This document shows, piece after piece, positions 26,772 through 34,961 of a DNA stretch of 64,000 nucleotides. The notes under the pieces are model-generated. The model did no database searches and was not told the DNA's origin. It was given only the letters and a program-made list of their open reading frames with translations. Each line of letters opens with the position of its first letter. Position 1 is the first letter of the stretch. The translations under genes and the position numbers were made by a program. Origin of the DNA: Allobosea sp. UNC402CLCol (GTDB lineage: Bacteria; Pseudomonadota; Alphaproteobacteria; Rhizobiales; Beijerinckiaceae); contig NZ_JQJJ01000010.1 in NCBI RefSeq assembly GCF_000745475.1, positions 744,001-808,000 of the forward strand, read 5' to 3'.

Positions 26772-27297
26772 TGGCGCTCACGATCTCGCTCGGCTCGTCG
26801 GCGGCATTGCGGAAGCGGTGCGGTTCGCGGCTGTCGAAATAATAACCATCGCCGGGGTGGAGGATTGCCGTCCGGCCCGAGACGGTCACCTCGACCGCAC
26901 CACGGATGACGAGGCCGCCCTCCTGGGCCGAATGAAAAAAGGCCTCGCCCGTATCGGCCCCGGGAGCGTAGGTTTCATGCAGCATCAGCATCGAGCGGTT
27001 GGGAAATCCGGTCCCGATCACGCGGTAGGAAATGGCGTCCGCACGACCGATTTCCGCCATCTCCGCAGCTCGGCAGAACGGATTTGGCGGCGATACTGCA
27101 TTAAAGTCCAGAAAAAAGCCCGATAGGGTCGTGCCGAGCGCGTCGAGCACCGCATGCAGCGTGTCGAGGGACGGGCTGATCAGGTCCCGCTCGATCAGCG
27201 AAATCGAAGAGTGGGACACGCCCGAGCGCAGGGCGACGGCGCGCACGCTGAGCTTGCGGCGTTGGCGCAGCTCCCTCAACCGGTCGCCGATCTTCAT
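26752..27297 (-). CDS. XRE-family regulator with C-terminal cupin domain
   Basis: 181 residues from ATG 27297 with a very strong AAGGAGG site. Residues 1-60 form a Cro/CI helix-turn-helix (LSVRAVALRSGVSHSSISLIERDLISPS). Residues 105-175 form a small-molecule-sensing cupin (FFHSAQEGGLVIRGAVEVTVSGRTAILHPGDGYYFDS.. PHRFRN). PuuR and relatives of this build control amine or amino-acid catabolism. It is divergent from the histidinol-dehydrogenase-like gene, and a polyamine-type importer follows that, so it is the likely regulator of both. Confidence 0.93.
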   Translation of the reverse strand: MKIGDRLRELRQRRKLSVRAVALRSGVSHSSISLIERDLISPSLDTLHAVLDALGTTLSGFFLDFNAVSPPNPFCRAAEMAEIGRADAISYRVIGTGFPNRSMLMLHETYAPGADTGEAFFHSAQEGGLVIRGAVEVTVSGRTAILHPGDGYYFDSREPHRFRNAADEPSEIVSAITPPTY

Positions 27298-27433
27298 GGA
27301 AGGCCTCCTTCACGCGGGCGCCGCATCTGAGCGCAATTGGTGATTATCTTCAACACACCCAGGTGCCCTCCTTGCGTCGCTGCCATGCGGCGGGGAAGCT
27401 TGCCGCCCATTCCCGCCCACTGGAACACGCCGC

Positions 27434-28741
27434 ATGCCCAACTCCGCCCCCGCCCTGGACGCCCGGATCACGCGCATCAAGGCCCCCCAGCGCAGCGCCT
27501 GGAGCGACAACACTCCCGTCGAGACCACGGTGAAGGCCGTTCTGGATCATGTGCGGCGCGATGGCGACGCCGCTCTGCGGCATTATTCACGCGAGTTCGA
27601 CAAGCTCGATATCGAGGCTTTCGAGATCACGCCGGCGGAGCGCGCCGCTGCGCTCGACGGGCTCGAGAAGCAGACCCGTGCCGATACCGAATTCGCCATC
27701 GAGCGTGTGCGGGCCTTCGCCGAGGCGCAGCGCAAGACGCTGCTTCCCCTGGAGATCGAGGCGCTGCCGGGGCTGCATCTCGGCCATCGCATCATTCCGA
27801 TCGCGCGCATCGGCGCCTATGTGCCGGGCGGACGCTATCCGCTGCTCTCGGCGCCGATCATGACGATTGTGCCGGCCAAGGTCGCCGGCTGCGACGAGGT
27901 CGTCGCCTGCCTGCCCCCGGGAGCGCATCCGGCGATGATCGCGGGCTGTCACCTTTCAGGCGCCGACCGGATCTTCCGCGTCGGCGGCGCGCAGGCGATC
28001 GCCGCCATGGCCTTCGGCACGGAAAGTATCCCCGCGGTCGACAAGATCGTCGGCCCGGGAAACGCCTATGTGAACGAGGCCAAGCGGCAGGTCTTCGGCC
28101 TGGTCGGCATCGATCAGCTCGCCGGGCCGAGCGAGATCTTCGTCGTCGCCGACGAGACCGGCGATGCGGTGACGATCGCGGTCGATCTGCTGGCACAGGC
28201 GGAGCATGACGTGCGCACCCGCGTCGGCCTGATCACCACGGATCGCGGCCTGGCGGAGAAGGTGCTCGTCGAGATCGAGCGCCAGCTCGGCAACCTCTCG
28301 ACGGCGCCGGTCGCCGCCGCGGCCTGGCGCGACTATGGCGAGATCGCCGTCTGTGCCGACGAGGCGACGATGCTGGCCTATTCGGACCAGATCGCCGCCG
28401 AGCATCTGGAGGTGCATACGCGCGACGCGCATGCAACGGCCGCGAAGCTGCGCAATTACGGCTCCATCTTCATCGGCGTCGCCGCGAGCGTGGTCTATTC
28501 GGACAAATGCTGCGGCACGAACCACACGCTGCCGACCATGGCGGCCGGGCGCTATACCGGCGGCCTCTGGGTCGGCTCCTACCTCAAGACCTGCACGCAT
28601 CAATGGCTGGACGAGCGTGGCGTCGCGGCCGTGGCCCCGCCGGCCATGCGCCAGAGCGCCAGCGAGGGGCTCGAAGGGCACCGCCGCGCGGCGGCGCTGC
28701 GTCTGGCGCCCGCGCAATTGTTGAGCGAGATCGGCGCCTGA
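27434..28741 (+). CDS. Histidinol dehydrogenase-family enzyme, probably catabolic
   Basis: 435 residues. The zinc ligands and catalytic residues of HisD are all present: Q255 and H258 (AQAEHD), D357 (VYSDK), H416 (EGLEGHR), and E323/H324 (AAEHLE). The C-terminal substrate segment RYTGGLWVGSYLKTCTHQ differs from the SSP..V.DF pattern of biosynthetic HisD and resembles paralogues such as HpsN, which oxidises a sulfonated diol (recall). It is preceded by a divergent XRE-cupin regulator and followed by a PotABCD-like importer, with no other his gene. An imported amino-alcohol or diol is the likely substrate. Confidence 0.85.
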   Translation: MPNSAPALDARITRIKAPQRSAWSDNTPVETTVKAVLDHVRRDGDAALRHYSREFDKLDIEAFEITPAERAAALDGLEKQTRADTEFAIERVRAFAEAQRKTLLPLEIEALPGLHLGHRIIPIARIGAYVPGGRYPLLSAPIMTIVPAKVAGCDEVVACLPPGAHPAMIAGCHLSGADRIFRVGGAQAIAAMAFGTESIPAVDKIVGPGNAYVNEAKRQVFGLVGIDQLAGPSEIFVVADETGDAVTIAVDLLAQAEHDVRTRVGLITTDRGLAEKVLVEIERQLGNLSTAPVAAAAWRDYGEIAVCADEATMLAYSDQIAAEHLEVHTRDAHATAAKLRNYGSIFIGVAASVVYSDKCCGTNHTLPTMAAGRYTGGLWVGSYLKTCTHQWLDERGVAAVAPPAMRQSASEGLEGHRRAAALRLAPAQLLSEIGA

Positions 28742-28850
28742 TCAGCAAGAAGATTTCCGTAGCGTGATGCTGCGAAGCGAGGTCCAATACGGGCAAGGTA
28801 GCCGGCATTCCGCGAGGGGCGGAGCAGCCGGATCAGAACGGGAGAAGACC

Positions 28851-29903
28851 ATGACATCGTTGAAGGCCCTATTCGCAGGCTCGACGCTCGCGGCTGGACT
28901 GATGCTCGCCGGCCTCGGCACGGCGGCTGCCCGCGACCTCACCGTCGTCTCCTGGGGCGGCAACTACCAGGACGCGCAGCGCAAGATCTACTTCAAGCCC
29001 TTCGCCGAGAAGACCGGCAAGCCGGTGCTCGACGAATCCTGGGATGGCGGCGTCGGCGTCGTCCAGGCGAAAGTGAAGGCGGGGACGCCGAACTGGGACG
29101 CCGTGCAGGTCGAGGCCGACGAGCTCGCCATCGGCTGCGCCGACGGCCTCTACGAAAAGCTCGACTGGAACAAGCTCGGCGGCAAGGACAAGTTCCTGCC
29201 GAGCGCCGTCAGCGATTGTGGCGTCGGGGCGATCGTCTGGTCGACGCTCTTGTCCTACGATTCCGAGAAGCTGAAGACCGCGCCGACCTCCTGGGCGGAT
29301 TTCTGGGACACCAAGAAGTTCCCGGGCAAGCGGGCCCTGCGTCGCGGGCCGAAATATGCGCTCGAATTCGCGCTGATCGCCGATGGCGTCGCGCCGAAGG
29401 ACGTCTACAAGGTGCTGCGCGACAAGGGCGGCGTCGACCGCGCCTTCAAGAAGCTCGACGAAATCAAGTCCGATATCGTCTGGTGGGAGTCGGGCGCGCA
29501 GCCGCTGCAACTGCTGAAATCCGGGCAGGTCGTGATGACCTCGGCCTATAACGGCCGCATCAGCGGCATCAACAAGACCGAGGGCACCAAGTTCAAGACC
29601 GTCTGGCCGGGCAGCATCTACGCCGTCGACAGCTGGGTGATCCTGAAGGGCAGCCCGAACAAGGACCAGGCGATGGATTTCATCGCTTTCGCCAGCCTGC
29701 CGGAAAACCAGTCCAAGCTGCCGCAGGACATCGCCTACGGCCTGCCCAACAAGGCCGCCGCGGCCGCCGTCCCGGCCGACCTGGCCGCGGACCTGCCGAC
29801 CGCGCCGCAGAATCTCGAGAATGCGATCGCGATCGACGTCGACTACTGGAACGACAACATCGAAGACCTGACCAAGCGCTTCAACGCCTGGGTCGGCAAG
29901 TAG
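28851..29903 (+). CDS. Polyamine-type ABC extracellular solute-binding protein
   Basis: 350 residues from ATG 28851 behind GGGAGAAG. A signal peptide covers about residues 1-27 (LAGLGTAAARD). The mature protein starts LTVVSWGGNYQDAQRKIYFKPF, the usual opening of the PotD/PotF-like family, and has KFPGKRALRR and SAYNGRISGI segments. Two cysteines (in IGCADG and SDCGVG) may form a disulfide. It is the first transport gene of the operon behind the HisD-like gene. Confidence 0.92.
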   Translation: MTSLKALFAGSTLAAGLMLAGLGTAAARDLTVVSWGGNYQDAQRKIYFKPFAEKTGKPVLDESWDGGVGVVQAKVKAGTPNWDAVQVEADELAIGCADGLYEKLDWNKLGGKDKFLPSAVSDCGVGAIVWSTLLSYDSEKLKTAPTSWADFWDTKKFPGKRALRRGPKYALEFALIADGVAPKDVYKVLRDKGGVDRAFKKLDEIKSDIVWWESGAQPLQLLKSGQVVMTSAYNGRISGINKTEGTKFKTVWPGSIYAVDSWVILKGSPNKDQAMDFIAFASLPENQSKLPQDIAYGLPNKAAAAAVPADLAADLPTAPQNLENAIAIDVDYWNDNIEDLTKRFNAWVGK

Positions 29904-30098
29904 GTCGGCAAGCGAATCGGCGAGCGGGGCGGCCAGCAGCCGTCTCCGCTTCGCCGTGCTTCATGCAGAGAGCCCCGGGCGCGCCACGTGCGTCCGAGGC
30001 CGCTCCAGCCGATCGCCCGGTGTGGCATCGTCCTTGCGACGAGAGCCTCGCCGCGGCCAGGGCGGCTTCGCCTCATCCGTCACGAGAAGATTGATCCT

Positions 30099-31172
30099 TT
30101 GCGAGATTCGAATCCGTTCATTCATTTCGAGGCCATCAGCAAGGTATTCGGCACGGTCACGGTGGTCGACTCGCTCGACTTCCATGTCGCGCAGGGCGAG
30201 TTCGTCAGCCTTCTCGGCCCTTCGGGCTCGGGCAAGACGACGCTTCTGATGATGCTCGCCGGCTTCGAGACCCCCACCGGCGGGAGCATCCATGTCGATG
30301 GGCGGCGCGTCGAGCATCTGCCGCCCCACAAGCGCGAGATGGGTGTGGTCTTCCAGAACTATGCCCTGTTCCCGCATATGACGATCGCCGAGAATGTCGG
30401 CTTTCCGCTCAAGATGCGCGGCGTCGCCAGGGCCGAGCGCGAGGCGCGGGTGAAGCGCGCGCTCGAGCTGGTGCGCCTCGGCCATCTCGCCGACCGCAAG
30501 CCCTCGCAGCTTTCCGGTGGCCAGCAGCAGCGCATCGCGCTGTCCCGCGCCCTGGTCTACGAGCCCAAGGTCGTGCTGATGGACGAGCCGCTGAGCGCGC
30601 TCGACAAGCAATTGCGCGAGCATATGCAGCTCGAGATCCGCGCCTTGCATCGTGAGCTCGGGCTGACAGTCATCTTCGTCACGCATGATCAGGGCGAGGC
30701 GCTGACCATGTCGGACCGTGTCGCCGTGCTCAATCGCGGCAAGATCGAGCAGTTCGATACGCCGTCGGGCCTCTATGACAGGCCGCGGACACGCTTCGTC
30801 GCCGAGTTCATCGGGGAGACGAATCTGCTCGCCGGGCGCGTCTCGCAGCGCCAGGGCGAGGCCGCGACGATCGTGCTCGCATCCGGCGCGCGCGTGACCT
30901 GCGACAGCGCGGCGGCCTTCGAGACCGGCCACGACGTGATGATCTCGGTTCGTCCGGAAATGCTGCATCTCGTGCAGGATGCCGCCGCTGCGAACGCCTT
31001 GCCGGTGACGATCGAGGACCATGTCTATCATGGCGATCACATCCGCCTGCATCTCGCCTGCGGCGAAAGCCGGCTCGTCGCCAGGGCCGGGCGACGCGAT
31101 GCGGCGCCGCCGATCGGCAGCAAGGCATTCGCCAGCTTCGCCCAGGGCGATTGCTCGCTGGTGGCGCCATGA
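30099..31172 (+). CDS. Polyamine-type ABC importer ATP-binding protein (PotA family)
   Basis: 357 residues if started at TTG 30099, which has GAGAAG about nine bases upstream; ATG 29988 in the same frame would add 37 residues of poor quality. Walker A GPSGSGKTT, Q-loop FQNYALFPHM, signature LSGGQQQRIALSRA, Walker B VVLMDEPLSALDKQLR and a C-terminal TOBE domain are complete. Its stop overlaps the permease start (ATGA, 31169). The 195 bases before it hold no other gene. Confidence 0.92.
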   Translation: MRDSNPFIHFEAISKVFGTVTVVDSLDFHVAQGEFVSLLGPSGSGKTTLLMMLAGFETPTGGSIHVDGRRVEHLPPHKREMGVVFQNYALFPHMTIAENVGFPLKMRGVARAEREARVKRALELVRLGHLADRKPSQLSGGQQQRIALSRALVYEPKVVLMDEPLSALDKQLREHMQLEIRALHRELGLTVIFVTHDQGEALTMSDRVAVLNRGKIEQFDTPSGLYDRPRTRFVAEFIGETNLLAGRVSQRQGEAATIVLASGARVTCDSAAAFETGHDVMISVRPEMLHLVQDAAAANALPVTIEDHVYHGDHIRLHLACGESRLVARAGRRDAAPPIGSKAFASFAQGDCSLVAP

Positions 31173-32338
31173 GCGCGCGCCTCAAAGCCCTGCTGCTGAT
31201 CCTGCCGCTGGTGATCTTCCTCGGCCTGTTCTTCCTCTGGCCGCTCTGGATGATGGTTTCGACTGCGGTGCAGGGCGGCACCGTGCGCCTGGCCTTCCCA
31301 CAGACGGCGATCGCGATCGCGAGCTGGGATGGCAGCGGCCCGCCGCCGGCCCCGCTGCAGGCGGCGCTCGTCCGGGATTTGCGGGCCGATACGCCGCAGG
31401 AGCGCTTCGGCGATGCCGTGCGGACGCTCAACAGTCAGCAGGCCGGCTTCCGCACGCTTCTCCCGCGCACGGCGCGTGCGGTGCGGGAGAGCGGCGAAAC
31501 CGAAGCGATCGATCTTCAGGCCGTCGATCCGCGCTGGAGCGATCAGGGCTATTGGCTGGCGCTGAAGCGCAGCATGCCGGCCTATACCGACGCCAACCTG
31601 CTGGCGGCGGTCGACCTCAAGCGCAATGACGAGGCGCGGATCGAGCCGGTCGAGCCCGATTTCGCCGTCAACCGCGCGATCATGCTGCGCACCTTCACCA
31701 TCGCGACACAGGTCACGCTGCTTTGCGCCGCGATCGGGCTGCCCTTCGCGATGCTGGCGGCGAGCGTGACGGGCTGGAAGCGCAATGCGCTGCTCATCGC
31801 CGTGCTGCTGCCGCTGTGGACCTCGTTGCTGGTGCGCACGGCGGCCTGGCTGATCCTGCTGCAGGATAACGGGCTCATCAACCAGATGCTGCGGGCGATC
31901 GGGTTGATCGATTCTCCGCTTGCGCTCATCTACAACCGCACCGGCGTGCTGATCGCGATGACGCATGTGCTGCTGCCGCTGATGGTGCTGCCGATCTATG
32001 CCAGCCTGATCGCGATCCCGCGCAACCTGATGCCGGCCGCCGCCGCGCTGGGCGCCGCGCCGCTGCAGGCCTTTCGCCACGTCCTGCTGCCGCTCGCCAT
32101 GCCGGGCCTGCTCTCGGGCTCGCTGCTCGTCTTCATGGTGGCGCTTGGCTACTACATCACCCCGGCCCTGACCGGCGGAGCGGGCGACCAGATGATCAGC
32201 TCGGTCATCGCCTTCTACGCCACCGGAACGGCGAATTGGGGGATGGCGGGTGCGCTCGGCCTGTTCCTGCTGGTGCCGACGACCGTGCTCTACATCGTCT
32301 ACAACCGGCTCTCGCGCACGCCGCTGGTGCCGGCATGA
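31169..32338 (+). CDS. Polyamine-type ABC importer permease with large periplasmic insert (PotB-like)
   Basis: 389 residues from ATG 31169, overlapping the ATPase stop. Compared with a usual PotB of about 285 residues, an insert of about 120 residues follows the first helix (QGGTVRLAFPQTAIAIASWDGSG... to DEARIEPVEPDFAVN). This insert is found in some putrescine/opine-type permeases. The EAA loop is MPAAAALGAAPLQAFRHVLLPLAMPG. Its stop overlaps the next permease by four bases. Confidence 0.92.
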   Translation: MSARLKALLLILPLVIFLGLFFLWPLWMMVSTAVQGGTVRLAFPQTAIAIASWDGSGPPPAPLQAALVRDLRADTPQERFGDAVRTLNSQQAGFRTLLPRTARAVRESGETEAIDLQAVDPRWSDQGYWLALKRSMPAYTDANLLAAVDLKRNDEARIEPVEPDFAVNRAIMLRTFTIATQVTLLCAAIGLPFAMLAASVTGWKRNALLIAVLLPLWTSLLVRTAAWLILLQDNGLINQMLRAIGLIDSPLALIYNRTGVLIAMTHVLLPLMVLPIYASLIAIPRNLMPAAAALGAAPLQAFRHVLLPLAMPGLLSGSLLVFMVALGYYITPALTGGAGDQMISSVIAFYATGTANWGMAGALGLFLLVPTTVLYIVYNRLSRTPLVPA

Positions 32339-33168
32339 GCGTCGCGGCGGTTCGTCCGGGCGGCGCGGCCTTCAACGCGCTGCGGCTCGCCTTCGGGGCT
32401 CTGGCTGTCGCCTTCCTGCTGCTGCCGCTGGTCGCGATCCTTCCGCTGGCCTTCACCGACAGCGTCTTCCTCGTCTACCCGATCAGCGGCCCCTCGATGC
32501 GCTGGTTCGGGGCGCTGGCGGAAAGCCAGGCCTGGACCCGCGCGATCGTCAATTCGCTGATCATCGGTACGGGCGCGACCGTCGTCGCGACGGTGATCGG
32601 GACGTTGGCGGCGCTCGGCCTGAGGCGTGAGCTCGTGCCCTTTTCGGGGCTGCTGCGCTCGATCTTCCTGCTGCCGATGGTGGTGCCGGCGGTCGTGCTC
32701 GGCGTCGGCATGCAGATCCTCTATGCCCGCATGGGGCTGGCCTCGAGCTATCTCGGGGTGATCATCGCGCATGCCGTGCTGTGCGTGCCCTTCGTCCTCG
32801 TCAATGTCTCGGGCTCGCTCGCCAGCATGGACCCGGCGCTGGAGCGCGCGGCGGCCAGCCTCGGCGCCTCCCCGGTCGATGTTTTCCGGAATGTGACCCT
32901 GCCACTGGCCATGCCGGGCATCCTCACCGGCGCGGTCTTCGCCTTCGCCACATCGCTCGACGAGGTGGTGATCACGCTGTTCGTCGCCGGCCCCAACCAG
33001 ACGACGCTCGCCCGACAGATGTTCTCCTCCCTGCGCGAGAACATCAGCCCGGCCATCGCCGCAGCCGCCTTCATCATCATGATCCTCACCTTCCTCCTCC
33101 TCCTCGCCGTGAAGGGAGCTGCGCTTGTCCAGGCACTGCGCCGGAAGCGGGGCATCGAGGGCAGCTAG
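32335..33168 (+). CDS. Polyamine-type ABC importer permease (PotC-like)
   Basis: 277 residues from ATG 32335. It has six helices, the first preceded by a short polar stretch, and the EAA loop LERAAASLGASPVDVFRNVTLPLAMPG. The segment AFATSLDEVVITLFVAGPNQTTL is characteristic of PotC partners. It is the last gene of the XRE-regulated operon. Confidence 0.93.
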   Translation: MSVAAVRPGGAAFNALRLAFGALAVAFLLLPLVAILPLAFTDSVFLVYPISGPSMRWFGALAESQAWTRAIVNSLIIGTGATVVATVIGTLAALGLRRELVPFSGLLRSIFLLPMVVPAVVLGVGMQILYARMGLASSYLGVIIAHAVLCVPFVLVNVSGSLASMDPALERAAASLGASPVDVFRNVTLPLAMPGILTGAVFAFATSLDEVVITLFVAGPNQTTLARQMFSSLRENISPAIAAAAFIIMILTFLLLLAVKGAALVQALRRKRGIEGS

Positions 33169-33287
33169 GAGTGTGGCCTGCGGCGTGATCGTGCGGATGC
33201 AGGTTGCGAACCGGGTTCACGCTTTTCAGCGGCGAAGCCAGGTGCGGGATCATGGAGAGCCGAACTCCACAAGCTCCGTGAAGGAGA

Positions 33288-33372
33288 TGGTGCCCCTGGC
33301 CGGGATCGAACCAGCACTCCTTGCGGAACTCGATTTTGAGTCGAGCGCGTCTACCAATTCCGCCACAGGGGC
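33288..33372 (-). tRNA. tRNA-Leu (anticodon CAA)
   Basis: 85 bases on the - strand including an encoded CCA (33288-33290). The acceptor arms GCCCCTG/CAGGGGC pair perfectly. The anticodon CAA lies at 33336-33338 in a CTCAAAA loop closed by CTCGA/TCGAG. A long variable arm and the GGTTCGATCC T-arm identify a class II leucine tRNA. No integrase or duplicated 3' end flanks it in the window. Confidence 0.95.
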
Positions 33373-33510
33373 CCCGACGGGCCGGCGGACTATAGCGATC
33401 GATCGATACCGGTCAATCGCTGCGGCGGCACGGCGAAGAGGTTTTTCGGTCCCGGCGCAAGATGGCGATGTTTCGGCCTGTCGAAGCCGTTGCGTCACCG
33501 GTCGACGCAT

Positions 33511-33645
33511 GCTCTAGAGCCGGATGATTTCAGAGGGGACCACCAGGCGATCCCATCCGAAATCTGAATCCGTCTCTCACCAGGGAGTTAGAGCAGGATT
33601 ATCGCGAAAAACCGGTTCCCGCTTTTTCGCATCCTGCTCCAGAGC
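33511..33645. repeat. Composite palindromic repeat upstream of the YqaA-like gene
   Basis: It begins GCTCTAGAGCCGGATGATTT at 33511 and includes an imperfect inverted pair (ATTTCAGAGGGGA at 33528-33540 against TCCCATCCGAAAT at 33551-33563). It then runs into GAGCAGGATTATCGCGAAAA (33591-33610), whose left arm GAGCAGGAT pairs with GCATCCTGCTC (33629-33639). I recognise the second half as a dispersed intergenic palindrome of Hyphomicrobiales (recall). It lies within the 5' leader of the following gene. Confidence 0.7.
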
Positions 33646-33649
33646 CGCC

Positions 33650-34261
33650 ATGCTGAAGCGCCTCTACGAATGGACCATGTCGCTCGCCGCCCGCCCCCGG
33701 GCCGAGCTGTGGCTCGCGGTCGTCGCTTTCGTCGAAAGCTCCTTCTTCCTGATCCCGGCCGATGTGCTGTTCGTGCCGATGGCGCTGGCACAGCCGATGC
33801 GCGCCTATCGGCTGGCCTTCATCGCGACGCTGTTCTCGGTGCTCGGCGGTATCATGGGCTACGCCATCGGCTATTATGCCTTCGAGGCGCTGGCGAAGCC
33901 GGTGCTCGCCTTCTACGGCAAGCTCGATGCCTTCGACACTCTGCGCGCCTGCGCCGGCCCCGACACGACGCTGATCCTGCTGACGACCTCGGGGCTGGCC
34001 CATCTGCCGCCGATCAAGGTGGTGACGATCCTGGCCGGCGCGGTCCATATCGGGCTGACCTTCTTCGTCGTCTCCTGCATCCTTGCCCGCGGGGCGCGCT
34101 TCTTTGCGCTCGCCTTCCTGCTTAGGCGCTATGGCGACACGATCCGCCACTTCATCGAACGTCGCCTGAAAGTGATCGCCGTCGTCGCGGCCGCCGTGCT
34201 GATTCTGCTTTATTTCGGCCTCAAGCTGGTCGCAGGGTCGGGACAGCTTCTGTCCTGCTGA
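33650..34261 (+). CDS. YqaA-like (DedA-superfamily) membrane protein
   Basis: 203 residues from ATG 33650. The segment VAFVESSFFLIPADVLFVPMALAQP is the re-entrant-loop signature of the YqaA/DedA (SNARE-associated/VTT) proteins, which act as proton-linked lipid flippases or scramblases in the inner membrane. It has about five hydrophobic segments. The dispersed repeat ends four bases before its start, so no normal ribosome site is present apart from AGAGC. DsbB follows ten bases later, probably in the same transcript. Confidence 0.88.
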   Translation: MLKRLYEWTMSLAARPRAELWLAVVAFVESSFFLIPADVLFVPMALAQPMRAYRLAFIATLFSVLGGIMGYAIGYYAFEALAKPVLAFYGKLDAFDTLRACAGPDTTLILLTTSGLAHLPPIKVVTILAGAVHIGLTFFVVSCILARGARFFALAFLLRRYGDTIRHFIERRLKVIAVVAAAVLILLYFGLKLVAGSGQLLSC

Positions 34262-34271
34262 GCCGACGCCC

Positions 34272-34814
34272 ATGACCAGTTCCACCTTCGAGACCGTCCC
34301 CGCCCGGAGCCGGATGTTGACGCCGCTGCGGCTCATCGGCGCGATCGGCCTCATCAGCGCCGCGCTGATCGCGGGCGCCTGGTACTTCCAGCTCGTGCTC
34401 GGGCTGGTGCCGTGCAAGCTCTGCCTTGAACAGCGCGTGCCGCATTACGCCGCCATCGGCCTCGCGCTCGCCGCGTTGCTGCTGGCCCGCTCAGCGCGGC
34501 TGCAATGGCTGGCGCTGCTGGTACTGGCGGTGCTGATGGCCTGGAGCGCCGGGCTCGGCGTCTATCATTCCGGCGTGGAGTGGGGCTGGTTCCTGGGGCC
34601 GAGCGATTGCGGTGGCGGCTCTTCCGCTGCGGCCGGCGTCCAGGACTTCATGAAGCAGTTGCAGAGCGTGCGCGTGGTCTCCTGCGGCGAGGCGGCGTGG
34701 CGCTTTCTCGGCCTGTCGCTTGCTGGCTGGAACGCCGTGGTTTCGGCCGGGCTCTTCCTGCTTGCGGTCTTCGGGCTGACGCGACGCGCCCAGGTCGCGG
34801 GTCCGGCGCGGTAG
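34272..34814 (+). CDS. dsbB: Disulfide bond formation protein B
   Basis: 180 residues with four membrane helices. The quinone-side cysteine pair is C48/C51 (PCKLCLEQR) and the periplasmic pair C113 (SDCGGG) and C138 (VVSCGE). The tail SCGEAAWRFLGLSLAGWNAV is typical of alphaproteobacterial DsbB. It reoxidises DsbA and passes electrons to ubiquinone. It is the second gene after the YqaA-like gene. Confidence 0.93.
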   Translation: MTSSTFETVPARSRMLTPLRLIGAIGLISAALIAGAWYFQLVLGLVPCKLCLEQRVPHYAAIGLALAALLLARSARLQWLALLVLAVLMAWSAGLGVYHSGVEWGWFLGPSDCGGGSSAAAGVQDFMKQLQSVRVVSCGEAAWRFLGLSLAGWNAVVSAGLFLLAVFGLTRRAQVAGPAR

Positions 34815-34853
34815 CCTCTTTTCCGGAACCCGCATTCCGCCTTCCGGGCCGGG

Positions 34854-34961
34854 CTCTAGAGCATTTCCGCGTTTCTCTGAAGCGCGGAAATGCTCTAGCC
34901 CCTTGTTTTTGTGAATTTTCTTTACGCGAACCGGCATCCACTTCGCTCGAAATGCTCTAGC
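34854..34961. repeat. Dispersed palindromic repeat (AGAGCATTTCCGCG family)
   Basis: A perfect 14-bp inverted repeat, AGAGCATTTCCGCG (34858-34871) and CGCGGAAATGCTCT (34883-34896), is followed by an AT-rich spacer and GAACCGGCATCCACTTCG. It ends with a third copy of the arm, AAATGCTCTAG (34950-34960). This layout is a well-known intergenic element of Hyphomicrobiales (recall). The last arm supplies the TAG stop codon (34957-34959) of the RpiR-family gene. Confidence 0.8.

Noticed and set aside
27434-28741. Reading the HisD-family gene as histidine biosynthesis
   Set aside because: No other his gene is near, the substrate-binding tail deviates, and regulator and importer neighbours point to catabolism.
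33288-33372. tRNA-Leu as an integration site of a genomic island
   Set aside because: No integrase, no duplicated tRNA 3' end, and the flanking genes look like ordinary chromosomal genes.
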